This document shows positions 8,515 through 16,933 of a stretch of DNA of 58,058 nucleotides, one piece after another. The notes under the pieces were generated by a model. It ran no database searches, had not been told where the DNA came from, and saw only the letters and a program-made list of their open reading frames with translations. How positions within the stretch are numbered: the stretch's first letter is position 1; every line of letters begins with the position of its first letter. The stretch covers positions 1-58,058 of the forward strand of contig CAJKGK010000023.1 of the NCBI GenBank assembly GCA_905199445.1, given 5' to 3'. A program made the position numbers and the translations under genes. The stretch comes from an uncultured Lachnospiraceae bacterium. Lineage in GTDB: Bacteria > Bacillota > Clostridia > Lachnospirales > Lachnospiraceae.

Positions 8515-10893
8515 TTGAATGAAAAAGCACTCCGTGTACTGGAATACCATAAGATCATCGAAAAGCTGACAGAATATGCAGGTTCTGAGATGGGCAAAGC
8601 ACTGTGTAAAAATCTTATGCCGTCTTCCAATCTTGGAGAAATATGCCAGGCTCAGACTGAAACCAGTGATGCCCTGGCAAGAATTTATGCCAAAGGAAGT
8701 ATTTCCTTTTCAGGCTTAAAAGATGTACGAGGCTCACTGCTGCGCCTAAAAGTCGGTTCGACCTTAAGTATTGTTGAGCTTTTACAGATTTCAGGGCTTC
8801 TGGATGTAGCGCTGAGAGTCAAATCTTATTCAAGGAAAGAAAACGCTCAGGATGGTGAGGATTCTCTAGACGCCAGCTTTTCGGCCATTGAGCCTTTAAG
8901 TCCTTTAAATAATGAAATTAAACGCTGTATTATTTCCGAAGAAGAAATCGCAGATGATGCCAGTCCGGCTTTAAAAAGCGTCCGCCGTAGTATGCGGCTG
9001 ACCAATGATCGAATCCGTACCCAGTTAAGCTCCATGGTGAATTCACAAAGCGTAGGTTCCAAGCTCCAGGATAATATTATTACCATGCGAAACGGCCGCT
9101 ACTGCCTGCCGGTTAAAGCCGAATACCGCAGTCAGGTTCAGGGCATGATCCATGACCAGTCCTCCTCTGGCTCCACGTTGTTTATTGAGCCCATGGCTGT
9201 TGTCAAACTTAACAACGACCTTCGAGAACTGGAAATTAAAGAAAAAGAAGAAATCGAAAAAATTTTGGCCGACTTAAGCAGCCAGGCCGCTCAGTATCAT
9301 GAAGTTTTATCTGCCAATGTGGCTGTTCTGACCCAGCTGGATTTTATTTTTGCCAAAGCCAACCTATCCCGTTCCTACAATGGAACCCAGCCCCGTTTTA
9401 ATGAAAACGGCTGGATTCACATAAAAAAAGGCCGGCATCCCCTGCTGGATAAAAAGAAGGTTGTTCCCATTGACATTCATATGGGCAAAGATTTTAAACT
9501 TCTGATTGTCACCGGCCCCAACACAGGCGGTAAAACGGTTTCTCTGAAAACCGTGGGTCTTTTTACCCTGATGGGACAGGCTGGACTGCATATTCCGGCC
9601 TTTGACAATTCAGAGCTTTCGGTTTTTGAAAATGTTTTTGCCGACATCGGAGATGAACAGAGTATCGAGCAAAGTCTCAGTACATTTTCATCTCATATGA
9701 CCAATATTGTTCGCATTCTGGCGGAATCCAATTACAAAAGTCTGGTGCTTCTGGACGAACTGTGTGCCGGTACCGATCCTACCGAAGGTGCTGCGCTGGC
9801 CATTTCCATTTTAAAAAATTTCCTGATCCGCAGCGTAACGACAATGGCTACCACCCATTACAGCGAGCTGAAGGTTTTTGCCCTTTCCCAAAAAGGCGCC
9901 TGCAATGCTTGCTGCGAATTTGATGTCTCCACATTAAGTCCCACTTATAAGCTGCTCATTGGGGTCCCCGGTAAAAGTAACGCTTTTGCCATTTCCCAAA
10001 AGCTGGGGCTGCCTCAATTTATCATTGATGATGCCCACAAAAACCTGGATGCCGCTGACCAGGATTTTGAAGATCTTCTGTCAGACCTGGAAGCCAGCCG
10101 TAAAACGATTGAGCGGGAGCGGGAGGAAATCGAAACCTATAAAGCCGAAGTTGCTGATCTTAAGGCCCGTCTGGAAACCAAACAGGAAAACCTGGATGCC
10201 CGGAAAGAAAAGATTCTCCGCGAAGCTAATGAACAGGCCCGTTCGATTTTACAGGATGCCAAAGATTTTGCAGATCAGACTATCCGGGATATGAATAAAA
10301 TGGCATCCGGCGCCATGGAGTCAAAGGCCATGGAGAAAAAAAGAACCGCAGTCCGTGAAAAACTGAATAAGGTCAGCGGTAATCTGACATTGTCCGCCAA
10401 CGGTAAAAAAACCAATCTTAAAGCCGGCGACTTAAAACTGGGCGACAGTGTTAAAGTCTTAAGTATGGGGATTAAGGGAACGGTTTCCGCCCTTCCCGAT
10501 TCTAAAGGCATGGTTCTCGTTCAGATGGGTATATTAAAATCAAGAATTGCCCTCAGCGATCTGGAACTGCTGGATGAGGAGGTTATCAAGGCCCCAGGGC
10601 TTCAGAAAACCGGCGCCGGAAAGATTAAAATGAGTAAATCTGCGTCAATTTCCACCAGTCTGAATATTATCGGCAAAACCGTTGACGAAGCTATGCCGGA
10701 GGTTGAAAAATATCTGGACGATGCCTACCTGGCTCACATTTCCCAGGTGACCATCATTCATGGCCGGGGAACCGGAGCACTGAAAAATGCCGTTCATCAG
10801 AGACTGAAACGGATGAAACACATTAAATCCTATCGCCTTGGCACCTTTGGCGAGGGTGAAACCGGCGTAACTATTGTGGAATTTCAAAACTGA
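8515..10893 (+). CDS. mutS2: MutS2 family ATPase with Smr domain
   Basis: 792 residues from a TTG start. The MutS core is visible: connector/lever region, a long helix from about residue 240, Walker A TGPNTGGKTVSLKT near residue 335, and Walker B LVLLDELCAGTDPTEGAA. A coiled-coil region (about 520-620) follows and then a C-terminal Smr nuclease-like domain with IHGRGTGALKNAV. MutS2 suppresses recombination in some bacteria and, in Bacillus, acts on collided ribosomes through the Smr domain. Start choice: AGGTGA at 8503-8508 directly abuts the ATG at 8509, too close for initiation, but is six bases from TTG 8515, which begins NEKALRVLEYHK, the family's usual N-terminus. It is followed by pepF on the same strand. 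Confidence 0.9.
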   Translation: MNEKALRVLEYHKIIEKLTEYAGSEMGKALCKNLMPSSNLGEICQAQTETSDALARIYAKGSISFSGLKDVRGSLLRLKVGSTLSIVELLQISGLLDVALRVKSYSRKENAQDGEDSLDASFSAIEPLSPLNNEIKRCIISEEEIADDASPALKSVRRSMRLTNDRIRTQLSSMVNSQSVGSKLQDNIITMRNGRYCLPVKAEYRSQVQGMIHDQSSSGSTLFIEPMAVVKLNNDLRELEIKEKEEIEKILADLSSQAAQYHEVLSANVAVLTQLDFIFAKANLSRSYNGTQPRFNENGWIHIKKGRHPLLDKKKVVPIDIHMGKDFKLLIVTGPNTGGKTVSLKTVGLFTLMGQAGLHIPAFDNSELSVFENVFADIGDEQSIEQSLSTFSSHMTNIVRILAESNYKSLVLLDELCAGTDPTEGAALAISILKNFLIRSVTTMATTHYSELKVFALSQKGACNACCEFDVSTLSPTYKLLIGVPGKSNAFAISQKLGLPQFIIDDAHKNLDAADQDFEDLLSDLEASRKTIEREREEIETYKAEVADLKARLETKQENLDARKEKILREANEQARSILQDAKDFADQTIRDMNKMASGAMESKAMEKKRTAVREKLNKVSGNLTLSANGKKTNLKAGDLKLGDSVKVLSMGIKGTVSALPDSKGMVLVQMGILKSRIALSDLELLDEEVIKAPGLQKTGAGKIKMSKSASISTSLNIIGKTVDEAMPEVEKYLDDAYLAHISQVTIIHGRGTGALKNAVHQRLKRMKHIKSYRLGTFGEGETGVTIVEFQN

Positions 10894-10901
10894 TATGTGC
10901 A

Positions 10902-10926
10902 GCCTGTGCCCTTACAGGGCATAGGC
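10902..10926 (+). terminator. Intercistronic hairpin between mutS2 and pepF
   Basis: GCCTGTGCCC and GGGCATAGGC pair over 10 bp (one G-U) with a 5-nt loop, nine bases after the mutS2 stop. No T run follows, so it is more likely an RNA stability or processing element, or a weak terminator, than a full stop. Confidence 0.4.
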
Positions 10927-10968
10927 ATGACAATAAAATATGTACTACAATAAAAGGAGTGTATCAAT

Positions 10969-12768
10969 ATGGCACAAAACAAAATTCCTGCCCGCAGCGA
11001 AATCAATCCCGCTGATACATGGGCGATTGAAGACATTTTCCCGTCTGATCAGGCATGGGCGGAGGCGGTGGCTCAGGTGATCGACCTTGGGAATGATATT
11101 GCCCGCTATCAGGGCCATCTTGGAGAAAGCGCCAAAAATCTTTACGACTACTGTACAACAGAGACAAAGATTAATGAGTTAATTGATGAAATCTACGGTT
11201 ACGCCAGCCGCCGTTATGATGTGGATACTACAAATGGAACTTACCAGGCCATGAATTCCCGTGCCACGGCAGTCTACGTGGAAATTTCCGGAAAACTGGC
11301 TTTTTCCGGACCTGAAATCCTGGCAATCGATGACAGTACTCTGGAAGAATTTTTTAAAGAAGTTCCCCAGCTTAATGTATACAGACGCAGTATTAATGAA
11401 ATCCGCCGTTTAAAAGACCACATTCTCTCACCCGCAGAAGAAAAACTTCTGGCCGCTGCCGGTGAAATTTCCGAGACGCCGGGAAATGTTTTCTCCATGA
11501 TGAACAATGCAGATGCCGCTTTTCCTCCGGTGCATACAAAAGACGGCGAAGAACTGCCCCTGACCAACGGCAGTTTTGTATCTCTGCTTCAAAACAGCGA
11601 CCGTGATGTGCGTAAAGAGGCTTTTGAAAACTTCTATCATACCCACGAAAAACACCAGAATACTTCAGCCGCCCTTCTGGCTTCCCAGGTAAACCAGCTG
11701 AAATTTTTTGCCGGCGCTCGTAAATACACTTCCACACTGGAAGCCGCTTTAAGTGTAACCAATGTTCCGGTAAGTGTTTATAAAAACCTGATTAAAACCG
11801 TTCATGAAAACATGCACTATCTCCATAAATACATGGGGCTTCGCAAAAAGCTTCTCGGTGTGGATGAGCTTCACATGTATGATCTCTATACACCGATTGT
11901 GGCTGATGTGGACGTGGAAATTTCATTTGAAGAAGCCAAGAAAAATGTGATGGCAGCGGTTTCCGTTCTCGGCGATGATTATCAGGCGATTTTAAAAGAA
12001 GGATTTGACAACCGTTGGATTGATGTTTATGAAAACGTAGGCAAACGCTCTGGTGCTTACTCTGCAGGACACAAGGTTCATCCTTTTGTTCTGTTAAATC
12101 ACAAGGACACACTGGATTCTGAATTTACGCTGGCCCATGAAATGGGACATGCCATCCATTCCTATCTGTCCAATAAAAATCAACCTTCACCGGATGCAGA
12201 ATATGTCATCTTTGTGGCAGAGGTGGCTTCCACCTGCAACGAAGCGTTGCTGATGCAGTCTCTCCTTAAAAAGACCGATGACCGACGTGTACGCGCCTAC
12301 CTGATCAACTATTTCCTTGAACAATTCCGCACAACACTTTACCGCCAGACCATGTTTGCCGAATTTGAAATGCTGATCAATGAAGCCAGTGAAAACGGCA
12401 CCGGTCTGACCGCAGATTATCTGAAAAAACTTTATCATGATCTCAACGTCAAATATTATGGACCGGACGTTGTTGTGGACGAAGAAATTGATATGGAATG
12501 GGCGCGTATTCCCCATTTCTACTATAATTTCTATGTATTCCAGTACGCAACCGGATTTTCTGCAGCGATTGCTCTGTCCCAGCGTATTTTAAGCGAAGGG
12601 GCTCAGGCTGTGACTGATTATAAAAACTTTCTGTCCGGTGGCTGCTCCAAAGACCCGATCGCACTGCTTCGCGGTGCAGGTGTAGATATGAATTCTCCTG
12701 AACCAATAGAAAAAGCACTGAAACTGTTCGGGGAACTCATCGATGAAATGGATGACTTATTAAAATAA
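10969..12768 (+). CDS. pepF: Oligoendopeptidase F (peptidase family M3)
   Basis: 599 residues, the normal PepF length. The zinc site HEMGH lies at residues 390-394 inside FTLAHEMGHAIHSYLS, and the downstream Glu ligand lies in VAEVASTCNEALL. The N-terminal helical region (NPADTWAIEDIFPSD) is typical of PepF/M3B. It is a cytoplasmic metallopeptidase cleaving short oligopeptides, without a signal sequence. A good site (AAAGGAGTG) stands before the ATG. It follows mutS2 by 75 bases with a hairpin between, so readthrough or separate expression are both possible. Confidence 0.93.
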   Translation: MAQNKIPARSEINPADTWAIEDIFPSDQAWAEAVAQVIDLGNDIARYQGHLGESAKNLYDYCTTETKINELIDEIYGYASRRYDVDTTNGTYQAMNSRATAVYVEISGKLAFSGPEILAIDDSTLEEFFKEVPQLNVYRRSINEIRRLKDHILSPAEEKLLAAAGEISETPGNVFSMMNNADAAFPPVHTKDGEELPLTNGSFVSLLQNSDRDVRKEAFENFYHTHEKHQNTSAALLASQVNQLKFFAGARKYTSTLEAALSVTNVPVSVYKNLIKTVHENMHYLHKYMGLRKKLLGVDELHMYDLYTPIVADVDVEISFEEAKKNVMAAVSVLGDDYQAILKEGFDNRWIDVYENVGKRSGAYSAGHKVHPFVLLNHKDTLDSEFTLAHEMGHAIHSYLSNKNQPSPDAEYVIFVAEVASTCNEALLMQSLLKKTDDRRVRAYLINYFLEQFRTTLYRQTMFAEFEMLINEASENGTGLTADYLKKLYHDLNVKYYGPDVVVDEEIDMEWARIPHFYYNFYVFQYATGFSAAIALSQRILSEGAQAVTDYKNFLSGGCSKDPIALLRGAGVDMNSPEPIEKALKLFGELIDEMDDLLK

Positions 12769-12769
12769 A

Positions 12770-12800
12770 GAAAAAAATAAAAGGGGGCCTCACGGCCCCC
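12770..12800 (-). terminator. Intrinsic terminator of the 12823-13455 gene
   Basis: Minus strand: GGGGGCC-gtga-GGCCCCC followed by TTTTATTTTTTT. The hairpin also closes the convergent pepF unit, but the T tract favours the minus-strand transcript. Confidence 0.8.
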
Positions 12801-12822
12801 ATAAGAGTCTTTCCATAGGAAT

Positions 12823-13455
12823 CTAATATAAATCATCTAAAAGGTCATCTGGAACAGTCTCCTTCTCCAAGCTTTCCAAGTCGTCATCGTCTTCCAGGTC
12901 ATCATCGCCATCTTCATCCGGCTCTGTGTCCATTTTTACTTCAGGCGCTTCCTCAGGCTCCTTTTTTGGCTCAGTTTTTGTTTTTTCCACAGACTTTTGA
13001 TCAGCTTCTTTTTCCTCTGAAGAAATCGAAGTTTTCCGCTCATCTACTGAAGAAATCGAAGCTTTCCGCTCATCTACCGAAGGAAGCGAGCTTTCCCTTT
13101 CATCCATCATGGCCTCCAGCTTTTGGGATACCATATCCAGACGCTGCATGGCCCGATCCAGTTCATCTCTGAGTACCTCCGCCTTCAGTTCTCTGCGGCC
13201 GCTGATAAAAATAGCCAAAACAGCCAGAATCATCGATACTAATGTACTGCCAAAGGTAATCTGCTGCACAAACGTGGGATTATCGGCGGTATTGGAAATA
13301 ACCAGAACAATAAACAAAGCAAGCAAAAAAACAATCGAGTATTTAATTCTCAAAGATGTACGCAGTGCTTTGATTCGCAGTTCATAATTTTTTTCATCAG
13401 TCACAGGTTCAATACGGTTATCGTACTGAAGCCACTTCGTTGTAATTTTCAGCAT
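12823..13455 (-). CDS. Two-TM membrane protein with coiled coil, tandem decapeptide repeat and acidic tail (unknown function)
   Basis: 210 residues, not matched to a named family. Residues about 38-55 (IVFLLALFIVLVI) and 68-85 (FGSTLVSMILAVLAIFI) are membrane helices. Next comes a charged heptad-like helix (RRELKAEVLRDELDRAMQRL, continuing DMVSQKLEAM), then three imperfect copies of a ten-residue unit of the form DERKxSISSV. A long Lys/Glu/Asp-rich low-complexity tail ends DDLLDDLY. The layout suggests a cytoplasmic tail anchored in the membrane. AAAGGAATG precedes the ATG. It is monocistronic and convergent to pepF. The repeat is also visible in DNA as 30-bp units at about 13020-13110. Confidence 0.6.
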   Translation of the reverse strand: MLKITTKWLQYDNRIEPVTDEKNYELRIKALRTSLRIKYSIVFLLALFIVLVISNTADNPTFVQQITFGSTLVSMILAVLAIFISGRRELKAEVLRDELDRAMQRLDMVSQKLEAMMDERESSLPSVDERKASISSVDERKTSISSEEKEADQKSVEKTKTEPKKEPEEAPEVKMDTEPDEDGDDDLEDDDDLESLEKETVPDDLLDDLY

Positions 13456-13578
13456 TACATTTCATTCCTTTCCTCCATTGAGCCATAGCTTTTTATCATT
13501 ATAACACGGCCGGGCCGCGGCGTCATTTTATTTAAATAATTCGAAAGATTTTTTTAATTTTATGAAAGATTTGGGCAA

Positions 13579-13630
13579 AAAAATACTCTTTTTTAAACGC
13601 TTTTATAGACGCTTAAAAAAGAGTATTTTT
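13579..13630 (-). terminator. Bidirectional terminator after trmL
   Basis: An 18-bp perfect inverted repeat: AAAAATACTCTTTTTTAA at 13579-13596 and its complement at 13613-13630, abutting the trmL stop codon. A T-rich arm lies on each strand, so it can stop transcription both ways. Confidence 0.8.
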
Positions 13631-14137
13631 CTATTTCATCTGCCAATGGAGTCTGTGCAGATCTCCGGCCATTTCCATCTGCTTAAAGCCATGCTGACGC
13701 AGCGCTTCATAAAGACCGATGGCCACCGAATTGGACAGGTTCAGGGAACGAATTTGTTCAAGCATAGGAATACGCACACAGTACTGCTCATATTCCACAA
13801 GAATTTCTTCAGGTATACCGGCACTTTCCTTTCCAAACATCAGGTAAGCGTCTTCCGGATAGGTCACATCGCAGTATGCGTGTCTGGCCTTTGTCGTAAA
13901 CATATAAAGTTTCCCAATTGCCTCAGGATTTTTGTTAAGAAAATCCTGAAAATCGTCATAAATTGTCACATCCAGATGTTCCCAGTAATCCAGGCCGGCC
14001 CGGCGCACTGTTTTTTCGTTAATTCGAAATCCCATGGGTTCAATCAGATGAAGCCTTGTGCCTGTCGCCACACAGGTACGTCCGATATTACCTGTATTGG
14101 CCGGCATTTCAGGTTCTAGAAGAACAATATTCATCAT
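13631..14137 (-). CDS. trmL: tRNA (cytidine/uridine-34 2'-O)-methyltransferase TrmL (SPOUT)
   Basis: 168 residues, the family size. SPOUT-fold signature features: NIVLLEPEMPANTGNIGRTC at the N-terminus, a central YLMFGKESAGIPEE, and C-terminal IRSLNLSNSVAIGLYEALRQ forming the SAM-binding trefoil knot. TrmL methylates the wobble ribose of tRNA-Leu isoacceptors. The start codon overlaps the stop of the aminotransferase gene, with tandem ATGs at 14137 and 14134 and GGGCAGGACAT upstream. It therefore belongs to the Lrp-aminotransferase-trmL operon, which probably ends at the hairpin right after its stop. Confidence 0.92.
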   Translation of the reverse strand: MMNIVLLEPEMPANTGNIGRTCVATGTRLHLIEPMGFRINEKTVRRAGLDYWEHLDVTIYDDFQDFLNKNPEAIGKLYMFTTKARHAYCDVTYPEDAYLMFGKESAGIPEEILVEYEQYCVRIPMLEQIRSLNLSNSVAIGLYEALRQHGFKQMEMAGDLHRLHWQMK

Positions 14138-15330
14138 ATGTCCTGCCCTCCATCCCAACGTTTTTCCCGTATCCAGCTGACAAAACGGGCAATGCGGTCC
14201 GTGGCTGTTTTCAGCTCTTCCAGAGAATACGCATAGGAAATTCGAAGAAAGCCTTCGCCACAGTCCCCAAAAGCAGTTCCGGGAACAACGGCCACTTTTT
14301 CAGCCTTTAAAAGCTGCTGTGCAAATTCATCGGAAGTCATCCCCAGACTTTTAATGCTGGGAAATACATAAAACGCACCAAAAGGCTCAAAGCATTCCAG
14401 CCCCATTTTTCGGAACGTATGAATCAGAAAACGACGGCGCTGATCGTAAGATTCCCGCATTTTTTCCACATCCTCATCACCGTTTCGCAGAGCATCCACA
14501 GCCGCATACTGACTGGTTGTGGGGGCACACATAATAGCAAACTGATGAATCTTTGTCATCTGTTCAATAATTTCACGAGGACCGCAGGCATAACCTAAAC
14601 GCCAGCCGGTCATGGCATAAGCCTTCGAAAAACCATTGATTAATATCGTCCGCTCCTTCATTCCAGGTAAAGACGCAATGGTCACATGAGGTTCGCCATA
14701 AGTCAGTGCACTGTAAATTTCATCGGACATTACAAAAATATCCTTTTCAATACATACCTGGGCAATGTCCTCCAAATCCCGGCGGGTCATAATCGCCCCT
14801 GTAGGATTGTTAGGGAAAGGTAAAATCAACACCTTTGTTTTCGGGGTAATCGCGGCCAGAAGTTCTTCTTTTGTCAGGCGGAACTCATTTTCCTCTTTCA
14901 GATTAATAATCACGGGGACACCGCCGGCAAGGACGGTACAGGGTTCATATGACACATAGCTGGGCTGAGGAATTAAAACCTCATCCCCAGGATTAAGCAT
15001 GGCCCGCAGACCGATATCTATAGCCTCTGAACCGCCCACCGTCACGATGACCTCGCCCTTTGGCTGGTAAGACACACCGTAATGGCGTGCAAGATAATTG
15101 CAGATTTCCTCCCGCAGCTCCATAAGCCCGGAATTGGATGTATAAAAGGTACGTCCCTTTTCCAGGGAATAAATCCCTTCCTCCCGGATATGCCACGGGG
15201 TATCAAAATCCGGCTCCCCTACCCCCAGAGAAATAACCTCCGGGTCATTCATTTCAGTCACAAGATCAAAAAATTTACGAATGCCGGATGGTTTAATTGT
15301 TGTTATAACATCAGATAATGGATTTCTCAA
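14134..15330 (-). CDS. Class I/II pyridoxal-phosphate aminotransferase
   Basis: 398 residues, fold type I. The PLP lysine lies in NGFSKAYAMTGWRLGYACG, with the Asn/Asp/Tyr motifs in LPFPNNPTGAIMTR and MSDEIYSAL and the C-terminal Arg in GFLRISYAYS. This matches the aspartate/aromatic aminotransferase group (PatA/AspC-like). The amino donor cannot be fixed by eye. The gene is overlapped at both ends: its ATG overlaps the Lrp stop by four bases and its stop overlaps the trmL start. Coupling to an Lrp-type regulator suggests amino-acid-responsive control. Confidence 0.88.
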   Translation of the reverse strand: MRNPLSDVITTIKPSGIRKFFDLVTEMNDPEVISLGVGEPDFDTPWHIREEGIYSLEKGRTFYTSNSGLMELREEICNYLARHYGVSYQPKGEVIVTVGGSEAIDIGLRAMLNPGDEVLIPQPSYVSYEPCTVLAGGVPVIINLKEENEFRLTKEELLAAITPKTKVLILPFPNNPTGAIMTRRDLEDIAQVCIEKDIFVMSDEIYSALTYGEPHVTIASLPGMKERTILINGFSKAYAMTGWRLGYACGPREIIEQMTKIHQFAIMCAPTTSQYAAVDALRNGDEDVEKMRESYDQRRRFLIHTFRKMGLECFEPFGAFYVFPSIKSLGMTSDEFAQQLLKAEKVAVVPGTAFGDCGEGFLRISYAYSLEELKTATDRIARFVSWIREKRWDGGQDI

Positions 15331-15809
15331 GGTGTAATCAGCATCCTTTCTTTTTTCTCCTCAGGAACCATGATTGTTCCATGATCCTTATATTTTTTAA
15401 GAACAAAATGTGTGGCCGTACTTAATATGTACTCCAGCGGTGCCAGCTTGGAAGATACAAAATGGGCCACCTCCTGAAGTGTTTTTCCTTCCAGCATAAC
15501 CATCAGGTCAAACCCGCCGGAAATCAGATAAACAGAATCTACTTCCGGGAAATTATAAATACGCTCCGCAATTTTATCAAAGCCCTGGCCTCTCTGCGGA
15601 GTGACACGGACCTCAATCAATGCCACAACCTTGGCATTTTCTGTGTTGCCCCAGTTAATTAATGTATGATAGCCACAGATTGTCTTATCCCGCTCCATTT
15701 CATAGATAGCTTTGGCTACATCTTCTTCTTTTTCTCCGAGGACAACAGCCAATTCCTCAACACTGATTTTACTGTTTTTCTCTATAACGGACAATATTTT
15801 TTCTTTCAT
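15327..15809 (-). CDS. Lrp/AsnC family transcriptional regulator
   Basis: 160 residues. The N-terminal winged helix-turn-helix (KILSVIEKNSKISVEELAVV) is followed by an AsnC/RAM-like ligand-binding domain (ALIEVRVTPQRGQGFDKIAE to GGFDLMVMLEG). The order and length are those of Lrp-type feast/famine regulators, which bind amino acids as octamers. ATG 15809 is preferred because GGAG lies nine bases upstream; an in-frame ATG at 15839 has no site. It is the first gene of a three-gene overlapping unit with the aminotransferase and trmL, so it probably autoregulates the aminotransferase. Confidence 0.85.
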   Translation of the reverse strand: MKEKILSVIEKNSKISVEELAVVLGEKEEDVAKAIYEMERDKTICGYHTLINWGNTENAKVVALIEVRVTPQRGQGFDKIAERIYNFPEVDSVYLISGGFDLMVMLEGKTLQEVAHFVSSKLAPLEYILSTATHFVLKKYKDHGTIMVPEEKKERMLITP

Positions 15810-15895
15810 ATCCATATACTCCAATCCAAATCCTTTCATTCATAGTCATGCCGTCATTCATCTGTCTTGTCCAGCCGTATAAGGGCTTGCCTGTG

Positions 15896-16876
15896 TCAGA
15901 TAATTTTAGGCGCTCTTGGCGGCTCCAGGTAACGAACTTCTTCATCATTGATGACAATCCGATCATTTTGATTCGTAAAAGTTCCGATCATTGCAGCACT
16001 GATTCCGGCCGCCGTCAGTTCCCGAACAAGGTGCTCACCGTGATGGGCCGCAATAAGCAGAGATCCCATGGATACCAGCTGATATGGGTTGGTATCAATA
16101 AAATCACATAATTCCACGGTTTCCTGTTTCAGGGGAATCCGCTTTAAATCCACGTAAAAACCTGCTTTTCCCAAAACGGCCATCTCCCACAGAGCGCCAA
16201 AGACACCGCCTTCAGACAGATCATAGAGGGCCGATGCGCCGTATTCCAGAGCCACTCTGGCCTCCCCAATCACACTAAACCACCGGCTCATCCCGGATAT
16301 ACTTTCCGAAAGATCCTGATTATATTTCGCCGTAAATTCATTGTGATACTTTTGTTCCAGAAGCCAGCTTCCCGACAAGCCGGCCCATTTGGTCATCACA
16401 ATATCCTGACCGGCCAGCTTCAAAGATTCACCGCCCCTGCTTTCATCGTTTTCCGGTAAAAAACCCAGCGCTGTCACTGTCACAATCACAGAGGAAACAC
16501 TGTCAGAGACCTGCGTATGACCGCCTAAAACATCTACGCCATGAGCCTGGGCCGCCGCATCGATACCGGTCATCATGTCCTTTAACTGGGCTTCGCTTAC
16601 CCACTGTGGAAGCATTACACCAAGCATGATTCCTACCGGTCTGGCCCCGGAACATATCAGGCTGTTTAAGGCTCTCGGAACGGTCAGCACACTCACCTGA
16701 AACGGTGTACCCTCAACCACATTCGTTGTAACAACCATCGTTTCTCCGTCATTGCCCTTAACCGCCGTATACCCCATTCCCGGACCCGGTCTAAAGCAAA
16801 CCTCCGGCCGGCTGCTGTGAAGGGGTTTTAAAACCGACCGTTTTAAAACATTTTCCTGTATTTTACCTATCTGCAT
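15896..16876 (-). CDS. PurM/HypE-fold (AIR synthase-related) protein
   Basis: 326 residues. The N-terminal half carries the AIR synthase ATP-binding part (VVTTNVVEGTPFQ, then ALNSLICSGARPVGIMLGVM and DVLGGHTQVSD). The C-terminal half carries ALYDLSEGGVFGALWEMA and a last strand before GTFTNQNDRIVI. This is the architecture of HypE-like and ThiL/PurM-related proteins. It lacks the HypE C-terminal Cys tail (it ends PPRAPKII), so it is not a hydrogenase maturation HypE, and no hyp or pur genes are nearby. The phosphorylated or dehydrated substrate is unknown. It follows the VanW gene by 57 bases on the same strand. Confidence 0.75.
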   Translation of the reverse strand: MQIGKIQENVLKRSVLKPLHSSRPEVCFRPGPGMGYTAVKGNDGETMVVTTNVVEGTPFQVSVLTVPRALNSLICSGARPVGIMLGVMLPQWVSEAQLKDMMTGIDAAAQAHGVDVLGGHTQVSDSVSSVIVTVTALGFLPENDESRGGESLKLAGQDIVMTKWAGLSGSWLLEQKYHNEFTAKYNQDLSESISGMSRWFSVIGEARVALEYGASALYDLSEGGVFGALWEMAVLGKAGFYVDLKRIPLKQETVELCDFIDTNPYQLVSMGSLLIAAHHGEHLVRELTAAGISAAMIGTFTNQNDRIVINDEEVRYLEPPRAPKII

Positions 16877-16933
16877 ACCTTTTCCTTTCGATGATCAATT
16901 CTTGATAAACAATGGGCACAGCCCTTTCCCGAT

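Noticed and set aside
13015..13115. Tandem repeats as a CRISPR array
   Set aside because: Repeats of 30 bp without unique spacers, in frame inside a coding sequence.
15896..16876. PurM/HypE-like protein as hydrogenase maturation factor HypE
   Set aside because: Lacks the C-terminal Cys required for HypE and no hyp genes are present.
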